Notes: generated from the letters alone by a model not told the origin. Positions 11,746 through 23,388 are shown, numbered from the stretch's first letter. The stretch is 64,000 bases of DNA from Vermamoeba vermiformis (GCA_045837725.1 JBEWZL010000266.1:186001-250000); one strand, 5' to 3'. Translations and numbers: made by a program.

Positions 11746-13823
11746 CTAAGCATCGAGCATGGTGGCCAAGTAGCGGTGCGCAAAGTCAGTGATGAGCGAG
11801 CGGTCAGGCAGCGAGGCCACCACGCCGTACATGGGCGCAGAACCACCCGAGAACTGTTCGTCCTTGGGCATGGCACGCACTTCAGCGACAGCTTCGGTCA
11901 AGTCCTGCAAGAACTCCTGCTCGCGACCCACGTGACGCATGGTGACGCAGAGGTGCAGCCTGTGCAAGGGGGGGTGAGTGGTGTGTGCGTGGTGCGAGTG
12001 CGGTACTTACGCGCTGGGCTGTTGCAAGGCATCGAGGTGCCAGTGACGACGGGACATGGCGTCGTTGACTTTGAAGATGTCGAGCTTGGTGCTGCTGTTG
12101 AAGGTGAAGGCCACCACGGGCGAGGTGGGCAGACCCAACACGCGCAGTCCAGTCACGTGCTCGCTGTCTTGAATGCCCTTCACCAGGGCCTGTTGCGTGT
12201 TCATGATCTTGAGTGCGGAGTTGCGATAGCCCTCGTCACCTAATTCAGTGAAAGCGGTTCAGTGAACTGACAACTCACGTGCTCGTACTCACCGTTGAAC
12301 AGCATGACAGCCCACGTGCAGGCGAGGAGTGCACCAGGCCGCGAGCCCGCGAGTGAAGGTGAGGCGTAAATGCCGCCCGACCAGTCCGTGGCCACGAAGA
12401 ACATGTGCTCGCGAATGCTCTTGTCGCGGAACAGCAGCACACTCGTGCCCTTGGGTGCAAAGCCGTACTTGTGCGTGTCAGCTGAGATCGAGGTGACACG
12501 TGCCACCGCGAAGTCAAAGGTCGGCACGCCGTAGTTACCCTCGCGCAGTGCCCAGGGCAACACAAATCCGCCGAGACAGCTGTCCACGTGCAGACCAATG
12601 CGACCGACACGTGCACTGTGGCGCGGATCCACTTGCTCCAACACGGCACTCAGACCTTCAATGTCGTCGACAATGCCGTGCGGATAGTTCGGAGCAGATC
12701 CGACCACCAATATGGTGTTTCTATTTATAGCGCGCTTGACAGCATTCAAATCCACGCGCAGTGTGTTGGGATCGAGATCGATCTTCACGAGCTTCACTCG
12801 GAGATATTCCGCCGCTTTGTCAAAGGCAGGGTGAGCTGTCACAGGCATGACGCTAAAAATAGATCAGTCGCGGTCAGCGAGGCACTTGGACGTACACTTC
12901 AGGCTCGGTGATTCCAAATAAGGCAAGTGCGCGATCACGGTAAGTTTTGACGGCCATAAATAGACTGCGTGGGAGTTACTAATTAGGAGGCCAATGACCA
13001 AATAAGGCAAGCAGTTACCTGTCAGTGCCACCGCTAGTGACCACACCGCACGTGTCCTGATCACCGCGCATGATGCGAGCAGTCATGTGGATGATCTCCG
13101 CTTCAAATCTGCGCACGGAGCTGAACACATCCGCGTGCAGGGCATTGGCCAGGGTGTAGCGCGCATAGACCTTGTTGATCAGCTCGGTGATGCTGCTGTC
13201 GTTGCTGTAGATCTTGCCTGACAGTTTGCCTGTCGACAGTATATTAATATTCAGCTATAATCATGCGTATACAGTCAACTAAGCGCAGTTGATTTTGTCG
13301 ATCACAACTCTCGCGCGAGATCTCGTCTTTAACTTGATTTAAAATGGGATTGCGATTGCAACGCTGATATGTGATGGAAGATGCACATTATCGCATAATT
13401 AATCGCGTTGCCGAATAAATAATTAAAATTGAACTTGCCTTCTTTGACAATTTCTTGTTCGCGTTTGCTGAGCACATCTATCATGGCGAAGATGTCTGCT
13501 TCACTGACGCCCTTCTCAGGCAAGGCATTAATACGGGCAGGCATGCCTGGTTCCTGATCGTGCTTGGTAAACAGCTTGGTGATATCCTCAGCCATCTTCT
13601 CTTGCTGCTTGCTCACCACGCCACTCACGCCAGGCACTTGGCGCACAGTGCGCAGCAGAACACCGAGCAGCTGTCGCACACTCTTCTTCAGTCCGGTGCG
13701 ACGGATGCTGTTCAAGATCTGCACTCCGCCCAGCACAGCAAGCGTGGCTAAAATGACCGTGCTGGGTCTGTATTGTTTTAAGCGATTATCTACGCTATTA
13801 AGGAGTTCAGTTGTGGTGTTCAT
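11746..13823 (-). CDS. SGPL1: Sphingosine-1-phosphate lyase
   Basis: PLP-dependent ER enzyme that splits sphingosine-1-phosphate to hexadecenal and phosphoethanolamine, the exit step of sphingolipid metabolism. Exons in coding order: 13823-13439, 13229-13019, 12964-12896, 12852-12293, 12239-12011, 11959-11746. An N-terminal membrane segment (STVILATLAVLGGVQIL) precedes the PLP-fold domain. Diagnostic motifs are TSGGTDS, NTILVVGSAPNYPHG, HVDSCLGGF, SISADTHKYGFAPKG (PLP lysine) and ATDWSGGIYASP. The first intron (13230-13438) is best read as GC-AG (donor GCAAGT). The 3' end faces the epsin gene across about 100 bp. Confidence 0.95.
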
Positions 13824-14193
13824 GGCTCAATTCGTAACAACATTAAGTTCCGCGACACATGTCAAAGCATTTATTTCACATTTGTGTCCGGAGCGGAACA
13901 GATTCCCATTCACAATAGTTGTACTGAAATTACTTAGCGCCGTTTGAAGGCCAATTAAGGAGTTAAGGAGGAATACACAACGCAATAACACCCTTCGATG
14001 TTGGCTGCAAGGGACGTTCAAGATTCAAAGGGTAGATACATTTGGAGTTTGATTACTTAAGCAACTCGACACGTCAATTTGCCAGTACCATCTCCTTCCA
14101 ATTAGGCTGACTCTTGTTCAGATGGTACCGCCACCAACTTTGAAGGTTACCTGCGGGCACAGGATCCTGTCCACAAAAATTTTTCATCCTTCC

Positions 14194-14335
14194 ATGGGTC
14201 TGTCCGGGGTCGCTGCATCTGCTGATGTTAGTAATTGACCAACTTATACCAAACTTAGCCACTAGCACCAGTGGACCCAAGAAGTGCCACTGTTGGCATC
14301 AGGAGGCTTTCAGCAAATTGCTGGAGGCTGAAAAT
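14194..14335 (+). repeat. Left terminal inverted repeat
   Basis: Begins atgggtctgtc and ends ggaggctgaaaat. It is the inverted partner of 15134-15275. Confidence 0.8.
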
Positions 14336-15133
14336 AGCAATGTTTGGCAAAGAACTTCACCAAGCTAACATCGGCAGATACAGCACCCTGGTGGATGCAA
14401 TGTACATGGAAGGACGAAAAAAATTGGGTGGATGAGACGTCCACCCATGGAAAAAACGCAAAGACCAATTGTAGTGAATATTTAGGATGTTTCTTTGCTT
14501 CCAAGCCTGGAATTGAGTCGAAAGCTCGAGTAACAAAGATTTTGATAACTACAGCTTGGTATGACATATGAAATCAGTTTAGCAGTTATCCCACCAAAAA
14601 TTGTGTCCCATTTAAGTGTGGGTTCTGCAAAGAACAATTTCAATTGTGACTATGGGTGGGATCATACTATCTTTGCAGCAAACATGGAAAACGGGGACAT
14701 CCATCCCCAAAAATTGGATGTCCACCATGGACCACACATCCACCGACCATCATCATAAGTACGAATTTTTTAATACGATTTCTCATGTATGTGGTTCATA
14801 TTACTGATATAAAAAGGTTTGCCACCATGCTGGACAAAGTTACACCATAAAAAAGTATGAATAATGCAATTTTTTTTGGACAGTTAGGTGACAATGAATT
14901 GTAGCCAAACTTCAGGGTTGCATAAAACAAGTATAGTTGTGTTGTGCCAAACATGTGCTGATGGATGGGTTCATACTTAATGCTGAAAAATTACAATTGC
15001 TGTCACTACAAAACCTTTGACGATTACTCATATTTTCTGTTATATAGTGATAGTTCTAGGTATTTCCAAGTTAAATGAGATTGCAGCATACAGAACAAAG
15101 TTTTAGTGCTTAAGTTCTCTGCAGAACTGTGAC

Positions 15134-15275
15134 ATTTTCAGCCTCCAGCGCTTAGCCCAAAGCCTTCCGATGCCAATAGTAGTACTAATTGGATCCACTA
15201 TTGCTAATGGCAAAGTTTGGTATAAGTTGGTCAATTACTAACATCAGCAGATGCAGCGACCCCCGACAGACCCAT
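15134..15275 (-). repeat. Right terminal inverted repeat
   Basis: Begins attttcagcctccag and ends gacagacccat. It is the inverted partner of 14194-14335. Differences cluster in the inner half. Confidence 0.8.
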
Positions 15276-16131
15276 ACTTACGTGAAGCACTCTCGACCCA
15301 CAAACAGAATTGAATTTTGTTAACTAACTTCAGTACTCCCCATCCTGATTCAGACCTTTACTTGCTGTTCTATGAAGAACCGATTTTAGTTGCTCTTGGA
15401 GTCTGACAACTGCTTCCTCACACTGAGACCCACACGACAAAAATTTTTCGTCTGTGGGAGGTCCTGTCCCAATTAGGGAATGTCTGTCCATAGTGTAGTA
15501 GATAGGTGTCCATCCAGGTTGTCTCGCAAACAGGACAGGGGTCCGTTTTGGCAGTGTGACCCCAATGGTGGAGCTAGCCCCATGGGCATGTGGTGGTCTA
15601 TTCAACGCCAAGATAGAGTTTACAGCGTAGGCCCTCTACCTGTTCCTAATAATATTAGAGGATCATTGTGCTAATTTGTTGTTGCAGTGCTACTACAAGA
15701 TGGTCATTCTAAGATCTACAAAACTAGGATCATAACTCGGAGCGGAAGTTGAGGGGCTAGCCCCAGGGTTTGCCAATGGTTGGATCCATCATAAATCTCA
15801 TACGTACTCTCTAATAGTCAGTCTATCAAACAATGAAACGTAACAGACAGTAAGTTGCGAATTGAGGGTGTGTCCCCCAGTGACAAGTGAACACTGTATC
15901 CGACGTTGGATGGTCAAACGTCACCAAATTGTGCGCTGCTTGCGGTTCTTACTCCCCTAATGAAATTCCATTTGAAAATTATCAGCACATTTGCGACTAG
16001 CACGCCAAATTCGCCATGCTGCCAGCCCTCCTTCCCGAAATTTCACGTCAGTAGCCGACACGTGATTTTTTATTGGCCAGTCACTCATTGCGTGCACTTA
16101 TATTATTGCAATCCAAAGACCACAAGCCACC

Positions 16132-16586
16132 ATGGATCCAACAGACGATGTTATGGACAATGAGACGAAGATCAGCGTCTCCAAAAAAAATAAGTACCAG
16201 CCCTATACTCCCTGTCAGTACTAACGCGTGTTTGTTCGTGCACTGTTCTACGGAGGATTTTTCATGCTGCCGTGGCTGTGGCTAGTCAATTATTTGCTGT
16301 TTAGAAAATACTTCACGCGCAGATCGACGCCCCCAGAAGTCAAGTGGTGTATCCGATATACAATTCATTTCATATTAATATTGCAATAATATTCTTGATT
16401 ATTTGATGGTGGTACTTTACTATTTAATTTTCTTTGACCTCCACCACAGATGCAAGGACATCACTGTTGCTATTCTTCGTAGCATTCGTCATCATATTAA
16501 TATGGGTCATTATATATCAACTGCGCTGGCGTTATTGGGGTGAATTTGGAGAGAAGATCTCGCTCGTCATTCCAATCGGCGACTGA
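16132..16586 (+). CDS. PSENEN: Gamma-secretase subunit PEN-2
   Basis: Small membrane subunit that matures and stabilises presenilin in the gamma-secretase complex. The core matches PEN-2: LFYGGFFMLPWLWLVNYLLF (first hairpin), then WYARTSLLLF, IYQLRWRYWGEFGEKISL and the ending VIPIGD. The intron 16349-16449 joins exons 2 and 3 cleanly (tgg t|at). The first exon, from a strong CCACCATGG start at 16132 to 16193, is followed by GTACC and a perfect TACTAAC branch site near 16219. However, no AG acceptor keeps the frame into LFYGGF, so the N-terminal junction is unresolved: non-canonical splice, sequence error or a different first exon. Confidence 0.85.
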
Positions 16587-16776
16587 GCTCCAACGCACCC
16601 ACCACGCATGTACATAGCTGCCCTATATAAATTTGTTACTACCACATCCATATTTCTCTTCAATTACGCCAATGCAAGCTTCAAGATACAATATGTTAAT
16701 GCGCGCCATTTTCCAAATCTGACATTTAAATTGCACTGCGCACCACAACAAGAGAACTCATTCAAAGTGCTATCAT

Positions 16777-17783
16777 ATGGACATTAAAATAGATGCTCGC
16801 AACAGCACATCAAAAATCAAGGTGCAACATCTGCCCTTCAATATCAAGTACGACGGACCAGCACGATTAGCGTCCTATTTTGTCGCTAAAAAAACTACAC
16901 ATCTCTATGAAGGTAAATATATAGTTAATAGGACTGGATGAATATATATAGCTCTTCAATAATAACACTACGGACTGCCAGGCAAGCACGTCCTTCAAGC
17001 CGGATTCAGAGGGCGCTTGCTGACTGGTCTGCCCGTGACTGTACCTGCTGAATACACTGGTGAGTGACTGACCGCACTATATATATATATATTCCTGTAT
17101 TATTGTGTTCTGAGTGACCTGGATCAGGCTGCATCTTCCGCGACTCGGCACAGCTGGCGTACAAAGCGAGTGCGCTGCACGGCGACGAGTGCGAGGAGCT
17201 GCCAGACCCGCACGACCACAGCGCGAGTGTGCTCGAGTGGCGCTTGTTGGGCACATTCCGAGAGCTGATCAGCTGGCAGCGCCGCACCGACAATCAGCTC
17301 GATGCAGATCAGTTCTTGGACGAGCAGACAGCGCCGAGTGCACCAGTAGTGCTCGATCCTAATGTCCCTCCTGCCCCTCCTGCACCGAATATGACCACTC
17401 TCTCGCACAAGACTGCGCTGTTCAATTGGATGCGCTGGCTGGACGTTGGTCAAACAGTAAGTACACGATTCTCATCACCAATCGCTCACTATATGCTGCA
17501 GATACACGCGCCGATCACTCAAGCACAAATTGCGCGAGTACAGGAGCAGGATCTGCTCGCCGCAACCGAAGCAGTCAAACAAGAGCAAGACCAAGGCAAA
17601 GAGGCCGCTGCAGAGCACGCAGAAGAGCCCTCGAATACTAATGCATCGAGCAGTGCAGCTCTGAACACTGCGCCCGATGCCAGCAGCCCTCCATCCAGTA
17701 CACGCAAGCGCAAACTCGATGCTGTGGAGAGTGAAGAGGACGAGACTAGCAGTCCTGCGAATAAGAAGCAGCGCAACAACTAG
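16777..17783 (+). CDS. RNASEH2C: Ribonuclease H2 subunit C
   Basis: Accessory subunit of the heterotrimeric RNase H2, which removes ribonucleotides from DNA and RNA:DNA hybrids in the nucleus. Exons 16777-16912, 16982-17059, 17128-17456 and 17502-17783. Family signature: HLPFNIKYDGPARLASYF, then FRGRLLTGLPVTVPAEYTG (the conserved F-R-G-R-x-L-x-G block). The C-terminal tail beyond about residue 200 is acidic, Ser-rich and ends with RKRKLD and KKQR, which could be nuclear localisation signals. Subunit B lies 21 kb downstream. Confidence 0.88.
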
Positions 17784-17954
17784 CAGCACCCTCAGATAGG
17801 GACCACTACACTCTTGTACATATTAATAGCTTTGAATTCACGGCGGAAATAAACCTGTGCATAGGTCGCGATAAATTCGATCTGTCTGCTCGACAAAGCA
17901 ACAGAACTGCGCATATACTTGTAATATATATCTATCATAGAGTAGTGCGTTGCA

Positions 17955-19933
17955 ATGCAGAGGTTCGTACGGCAGTTCGTGCGTCGGATGCACAGCACAG
18001 CGGACAAAGCCAGCGCAAGTAAGCGTCAATTGTATTAATTATGATATTGGCGCGGTATATTTTCCATATTATTTATGGCCGTATTATTGATGGTGCAATG
18101 CCATTATTTAACACTGCACTTTGGATCTGACGACAACAATCAGGTCCCACACTGCCCATATTTGATCGTGCCGTGCAACACGCACGTGACAATAGAGTAG
18201 CCGTGCTGTCGCATGGTCGCGAGTTCACTTACGCAGATCTGCTCGCGCACTCGAAACAACTCGCTGCCACGCTGTCCACCAAGTAAGTGCTGCATCCGCT
18301 CGACCACCACTCACGCACTACGCTAGGGACATGCAAGAGGCACGCGTCTCTTTCCTCACACCGCGCACCTACGACTACGTGCGCACGCAGTGGGGTATCT
18401 GGCGCGCAGGAGGTGTCGCAGTGCCGCTGACCTCCGCGCACCCCGCGAGTGAGTGGGAGTACCTGATCCGCGACAGTGAGAGCGAGCTCGTGGTGGTGCA
18501 TCCGTCCTTCGAGGCTCAGATGCGACCTGTAGCGGACAAGCTCGGCGTGCGCATGCTCACCTTGCACGAGGTGCCGCAGAGTGCTGCGAGCTCATTGGTC
18601 AGCGATCACGTGCCCGTGTCTACATCGCGCGCAGCACAGATCGTGTACACGAGTGGCACTACGGGCAGACCCAAGGGCGTGGTGGCCACACACGCGAACA
18701 TGCAAGCGCAAGTGCAGGCCCTGGTGAGTGCGTGGGAGTGGCGCGCAGAGGACTGCACGGTGAATGTGCTGCCCCTGCATCACGTGCACGGCATTGTGAA
18801 TGTGTTGACGTGCTGCTTGTGGTCTGGCGCGCGCTTGGAGATGTTGGACAAGTTTGACAGTCGTCAGCTGTGGCACCTGTTCATGAATCACATGTCACGT
18901 GCGCAACAGGGACTGCCTGCCCTCACGCTGTTCATGGCCGTGCCCACTGTGTACAGTAAGTAGCTGCGCATCTACTGGTGCGAGTGCGCAGTACTGATTC
19001 AGTGAACAGCCAAGTTGATTCATGAATACGATCTCATGTCACCGGAGATGCAGCGCGAGGCCAGTGCGTCATTGAAGCGACTGCGACTGATGGTGAGTGG
19101 TTCAGCTGCCCTGCCTGGTAAGTGGCACATTGCCGCCCGTGACACGTGACTGACAGGTGACACGTGTCAGAGCCCGTGTTCAATCGCTGGGAACAGATCT
19201 CTGGACATCGGCTGTTGGAGCGCTACGGCATGACGGAGATTGGCATGGCACTCAGCAATCCACTGCACGGCCCTCGCATTCCGGTAAGTCACTGTTTGAC
19301 ACCTGTCACGCGCTCACCAGTCACGCAGGGTCGTGTGGGCTATCCGCTGCCAGGAGTGCAGGTGAAGATACAAGCCGAGGACAGCACGCGACCACACACG
19401 GGAGAGCTGTTGGTGCGGGGGCCGCAAGTGTTCCGCGAGTACTTCCGCCGTCCTGAAGCCACGCGCGAGGCCTTTGACAGCGAGGGCTGGTTCTTGACCG
19501 GTGACATTGTGGAGCAGTCCGTCAGCGAGGACCTCACCAAGGGCAGCTACAAGATTGTGGGCCGCAAGAGTGTGGACATCATCAAGTCTGGCGGCTACAA
19601 GCTCAGTGCACTCGACATTGAAGGTACGTGTGGCCCATACTACGCGCTGCAGCACTAACTGTTCCCCCCCGCGCAGATCAGTTGCTCGCACATCCAGACA
19701 TTGCCGAGTGTGCCGTGGTGGGCTTGCCAGATGCTGAGTTCGGACAGCGCGTGGCAGCACTGATAGCACTGCGCAGTGGTGCAAACATGAGTGTGGAGCA
19801 GCTGCATCAGTGGTGCAAGCAGACCATGCCGAGCTACCGCATGCCGCGCACGGTGCAGTTCGTGGATGCGATCCCGCGCAATGCCATGGGCAAGGTGAAC
19901 AAGAAGGAGCTTGTAAAGTTGTTTGTGCAATAA
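17955..19933 (+). CDS. ACSF3: Mitochondrial malonyl-CoA synthetase (ACSF3-like)
   Basis: Acyl-adenylate enzyme that activates malonate or methylmalonate for mitochondrial fatty-acid synthesis. Exons 17955-18018, 18144-18282, 18327-18955, 19010-19117, 19171-19283, 19329-19623 and 19677-19933. The N-terminus [14 protein letters not shown] is Arg-rich and non-acidic, a likely mitochondrial presequence. Family motifs: [12 protein letters not shown] (AMP binding), [52 protein letters not shown] and [13 protein letters not shown] (catalytic Lys). LPLHHVHG and FMAVPT with [12 protein letters not shown] are specific to ACSF3 among relatives. The stop codon lies inside an AATAAA. The 19118-19170 intron ends with the TGACACGTGTCA module. 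Confidence 0.93.
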
Positions 19934-19934
19934 A
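19929..19934 (+). terminator. AATAAA poly(A) signal overlapping the ACSF3 stop codon
   Basis: The TAA stop (19931-19933) is embedded in AATAAA, implying an extremely short 3' UTR. The signal function is inferred from the motif. Confidence 0.55.
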
Positions 19935-20069
19935 CACCTCATATATCTGTAGCTCACCTCGCAGTGTGGTCTAAGGACTTACATTAAGGTGCCAAGCCCT
20001 GGTAGACAGTGACCAGTGCGGCCCTCAGAACATTCAGTGGAGAGTTCTCACGCACAGCAACACAACATC

Positions 20070-21885
20070 ATGAGTACCTCTATTCAACACTACGAGTTCG
20101 ACGAGAATGCTTTCGTGGACTTGCTCACCAAGCTGATCGGTACAACCAAGGTCTAGTTAATCCAAAAACAAGTTGATTGATTTTGCGTAAATATAGGCGA
20201 GTCTAAATACGTGCAAAACAGCCCCCCTGAACTCGTGCCCGAAGGTATGAAATTAAATCAGCCAATAATCATAATTAATGGTAATTATTAGAGGACCGAG
20301 TGGTCGCGCATGTTGAGAAAGGCGAGTAGCAGTGATCTGCATGTTTACACCAATGGCTAATCATAATGCTCGATACAGTATTGGGTCCTTATCTTGCGCC
20401 CAATGGTCCCCTTCAATACAAGCGCAAGGCCTATGTTCCGGGCAGATCTAACGTGATCATCACTTATCCTGGCACCACTCAGCGCACCGTCTCATTCGTG
20501 GGCAGGTCAGTACACACCATGCACCTGTACATTGCTGAGTATAGTCTTGCAGTCACATGGACGTCGTGCCCGCCAATCCCAAAGAGTGGACGCGCGATCC
20601 ATTCACCCTGACGCGCGAAGGAGACAAGCTGTACGGGCGAGGTAACTACACTAGTCACCCCTAGCATATACATCCCGATACTCACTCCGCGCAGGCACCA
20701 CTGACTGTCTCGGACACGTGGCACTGCTCACAGAACTGCTGCGTCAGCTGGCCCAGCACAAGCCCGTGCTGTCCGTGAGTGTGGTGGCAGTGTTCATTGC
20801 AGACGAAGAGGTCGGGGATGACCCTGATGTGGGTGTCGATCACTTGTGTCGCGACGGCGAGCTCGAGTTCATCAAGCACGGTCCGCTCTACTGGCTCGAC
20901 AGCGCGGACATTCATCCCACCGTGGGCTGTGGCTCGATGATCGCGTGGAAGTTGACTGCGCACGGCAAGCGCGGCCACAGGTAAGTGACGCGCAGTGCTG
21001 CCGCGGTGACTGACAGCTGTGCAGTGGTCTGCCGCAGAATGCCATCAATCCGCTGCTGATTGCCACGCACGCACTCGACTACTTGCTCAAACAGTTCCAC
21101 CACGACTTCCCCAAGCACGCGGTGAGTACACAGTGCGGGTGTGACTGACACGTGTCACTGACGCGCGCACAGAAAGAGGCCCAGTACGGCTACGAGTGTC
21201 CCTCCACGATGAAGCCAACCATGTGGTCCCATCCCCCTGGTTCAGTGAATCAGATTCCCTCTGAGTGCGACATCTCGGTCAGTACCGCGACAGAGAGATC
21301 TCTCGCAGCACGGATATTGACACGTGTCATTTGCAGGGTGACATTCGCTTGACACCGTTCTACAAGGTCGAAGAGGTGCAACAGCGCATGCAAGAACACG
21401 TGACGTGGATCAACGAACACATTGATGGCCTGCCCTCTGCTTCGGCCTCATTCCGCAACTCGGTGAGTAGCGCATAATAGGACACATCTGTTGCTGACAC
21501 GTGCTGGACAGTTGCCCGATGGTACACGTGGTCGCGTGGTGTTGCAGTGGGACGGCACGGCATATCGCGGCATTGCATGTGATATGACTAGCGCGGGATT
21601 CAAGGCCCTGAGCGAGGCCACGCGCGAGGTGATTGGTGAGTGCAAGCCTTACGCCGAGACTGGTGCCCTGGTAAGTGACACGTGTCACGCGCGCACTCGT
21701 ACTGACCAATCACGTGACAGCCGTTAGTAGCAGACTTGCAAGAGCGCGGCTTTGACGTGCAAATGATGGGCTTTGGCGTGGGTGCAGTGTACCACGCGAA
21801 TGACGAGTACTGTTCAGTGAATGACATGCGCAAGGGCCATCAAATCCTGTTGAAGATCATCGACAAACTCGCGCAACAGCAGTGA
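20070..21885 (+). CDS. Acetylornithine deacetylase-type M20 metallopeptidase
   Basis: Zinc amidohydrolase of the plant/Dictyostelium ArgE type, likely N2-acetylornithine to ornithine in arginine synthesis. Exons 20070-20139, 20197-20244, 20292-20321, 20379-20505, 20553-20641, 20695-20980, 21025-21121, 21173-21277, 21337-21462, 21512-21670 and 21721-21885. Metal and catalytic motifs: [11 protein letters not shown] (His, Asp), [14 protein letters not shown] (bridging Asp), ADEEVG (Glu), [11 protein letters not shown], and [12 protein letters not shown] (final His). Sequence blocks [25 protein letters not shown] and ACDMTSAGF follow plant acetylornithine deacetylases. Intron 20322-20378 is best read as GC-AG. 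Five introns carry TGACAC-type palindromes or half sites. Confidence 0.9.
21146..21687. repeat. TGACACGTGTCA palindromes in three consecutive M20-peptidase introns
   Basis: Exact 12-bp copies at 21146-21157, 21318-21329 and 21676-21687, each in a different intron. The intron between the last two (21463-21511) has the related CTGACACGTGCTGGACAG ending. The 21318 copy is fused to the 3' splice site, and the 21676 copy abuts the donor. Confidence 0.85.
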
Positions 21886-21994
21886 GGACAGCATTCGTAA
21901 TAAGCGAGTAATTGTTATTAAACACGCGTGCCATTTACAAGTCACATTATTGCTGCAAAGATTGATCCTTTGCCTCTCTCTCTAGACTCACGCT

Positions 21995-22786
21995 TCAGGG
22001 CTTCTTGAAGTTGTACATCATCTTGTGCATGCCCAGCACCTGCACCTCGCTGTCTTCGATCAAGTGCACCACCAGCCAGCACACCACTGCAAAGCCTAAA
22101 TTCGCGCCTGCAAACCACGTGTACGCCAGGGGTTCGCGCAGTCCTACTTGCACCAACCACGCGAGTGTGAGTGTGACACCTGCCACCAGACTGCAAATGA
22201 GCGGTGTACGCGATTTGACACGTGTCATCCAGCCTCCAATGTACACTGCTGACAGCGCGAAACCGAGCGCAGACACACCTAGCGAGCGTGTTAGTGCGAC
22301 AGTATTGATATTGCCATATTTGGTCATTACTTACCTTCCATGGACCAAATTGCCCAAAAAGGAAATTCTTCTGAGAACTGCGCGTGAGGCATCAATTCAA
22401 ATGGAAAATTGAGATGACTCATCATGTAATAGAGTTTGCCCTAAACGAATTGTCAGCAACACGCCCTATTTAAATAATAGCTACGTACAATGCCAAGTAC
22501 AATACCAGCCAAGCCGAACAGATTCTAAAAAACAAAAATTAAATTTCGAAATTAATTAATAATTGACGGAACATACGCGATAAGTCTTATTGGCCTGTGT
22601 GTTCTGATCTTGAAGTCGCTTGATCATTTCTTTTTGTTCTAAATTATTCAAATAAAAGTGTCAGATCCGCTCCGTGCCTACGTAACTACTCATCGCTGCT
22701 TATGATACAGTACCATCCTCATCCAAGTAGTCCGATATGTCGTTAGAGCGCTCTTTGCGGGCAGTGATGCGTTCTCGAGTGCTCAT
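21995..22786 (-). CDS. Unrecognised small multi-pass membrane protein
   Basis: Exons in coding order: 22786-22714, 22638-22577, 22524-22489, 22440-22335, 22278-21995, about 187 residues. The first about 45 residues are charged and probably coiled (MSTRERITARKERSNDIS, then KEMIKRLQDQNTQANKTY). About four hydrophobic segments follow: LFGLAGIVLGIGKLYYM, VSALGFALSAVYIGGW, LICSLVAGVTLTLAWLVQVG and WFAGANLGFAVVCWLVVHL. The tail ends YNFKKP. The splice phases join cleanly, which supports a real gene. No family was recognised. One TGACACGTGTCA lies within the last exon. It shares a 99-bp divergent intergenic region with the L19e-like gene. Confidence 0.8.
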
Positions 22787-22885
22787 TGTCGTGGTGTTCT
22801 GTTGCTGTTATTTGTACATTGAACGGCTGTGCGTACAACAGCTGAGTGAGACAACAGAAGCATAGAATAGAACATATATACACCT

Positions 22886-23388
22886 ATGGCGAGCTTAGCA
22901 CTGCAAAAGCGATTGGCTATGTCACTACTGAACTGTGGTCAAAGAAAAGTTTGGCTCGATCCAACAAAAAAGGCAATCATCGCCAAGGCTCGAACACGTA
23001 CGCACAGTTTATTAAATAATGCCATAATCGATATTTGCACTAGAAGGATGGATAACACATAATTACGGCCAAATTAATTATCAAATTATTATTGTTGTTT
23101 ATTTTTTTAATTTAACTGGCGAATGAATTTGACTCTCGTGATTATAAAGTGCAACTATAAATCCCGTGTATCACATGCACAATATTAAATGTCAATTCTC
23201 ATGCAGGAGATGATGTACGAGATCTGATCGCCCAAGAAGTGATTCAACACAAGCCCACGCACCGCGGAGTGCGCAACAGCTTGACGAAGATGTTAGTGAA
23301 CAACAATCCGCGCATCAAATTCTTCAAGCAGAGCTATCTGGAGAAACAGGCACACGCTGCTTTCACATCGCAGCAGAACTCTGCTTAA
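22886..23388 (+). CDS. Short ribosomal protein L19e-like protein
   Basis: Exons 22886-22997 and 23207-23388 encode about 97 residues. The N-terminus [23 protein letters not shown] clearly follows the L19e start (LxLQKRLAxSVLxCGxxKVWLDP). The rest keeps [11 protein letters not shown] and [10 protein letters not shown], matching the L19e block before its long basic helix. It then stops, without the 90-residue C-terminal helix of cytosolic eL19. It is therefore about half length and could be a mitochondrial ribosomal relative or a shortened paralogue. No obvious presequence precedes the L19e motif. An AATAAA follows about 10 nt after the stop. Confidence 0.8.

Larger units (their letters stand above)
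14194..15275. mobile_element. Non-autonomous DNA transposon-like element with 142-bp terminal inverted repeats
   Basis: The two ends, 14194-14335 and 15134-15275, are each 142 bp and match as inverted repeats at roughly 87% by eye; the outer 62 bp differ at only one position. The 798-bp interior has no recognisable transposase. Size and structure fit a foldback or MITE-like non-autonomous element. No clear target-site duplication was seen, so the exact outer ends are tentative. Confidence 0.75.
13824..16131. other. Gene-poor 2.3-kb stretch containing a DNA-transposon-like element
   Basis: No open frame here resembles a known protein, and codon use looks random. It holds the inverted-repeat element at 14194-15275. 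At 15390-15620 it also has AT/GC-mixed sequence with short palindromes (for example around acaaaaatttttcgt near 15431) that also occurs, in diverged form, at 14170-14190. The stretch just before 16132 is the presumed PEN-2 promoter. Nothing else is supported. Confidence 0.6.

Noticed and set aside
14310-14571. Overlapping open frames inside the inverted-repeat element as a possible transposase remnant
   Set aside because: Too short, on both strands, with no catalytic or DNA-binding motif seen.
15330-15611. 93-residue reverse frame in the gene-poor region
   Set aside because: No homology recognised, no splice support, and the surrounding sequence is repeat-like.
21146-21687. Reading the repeated CACGTG palindromes as plain E-box/G-box promoter sites
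   Set aside because: They sit inside introns at splice sites, and several copies have GG, CC or GC centres that break CACGTG while keeping TGACA half-sites.
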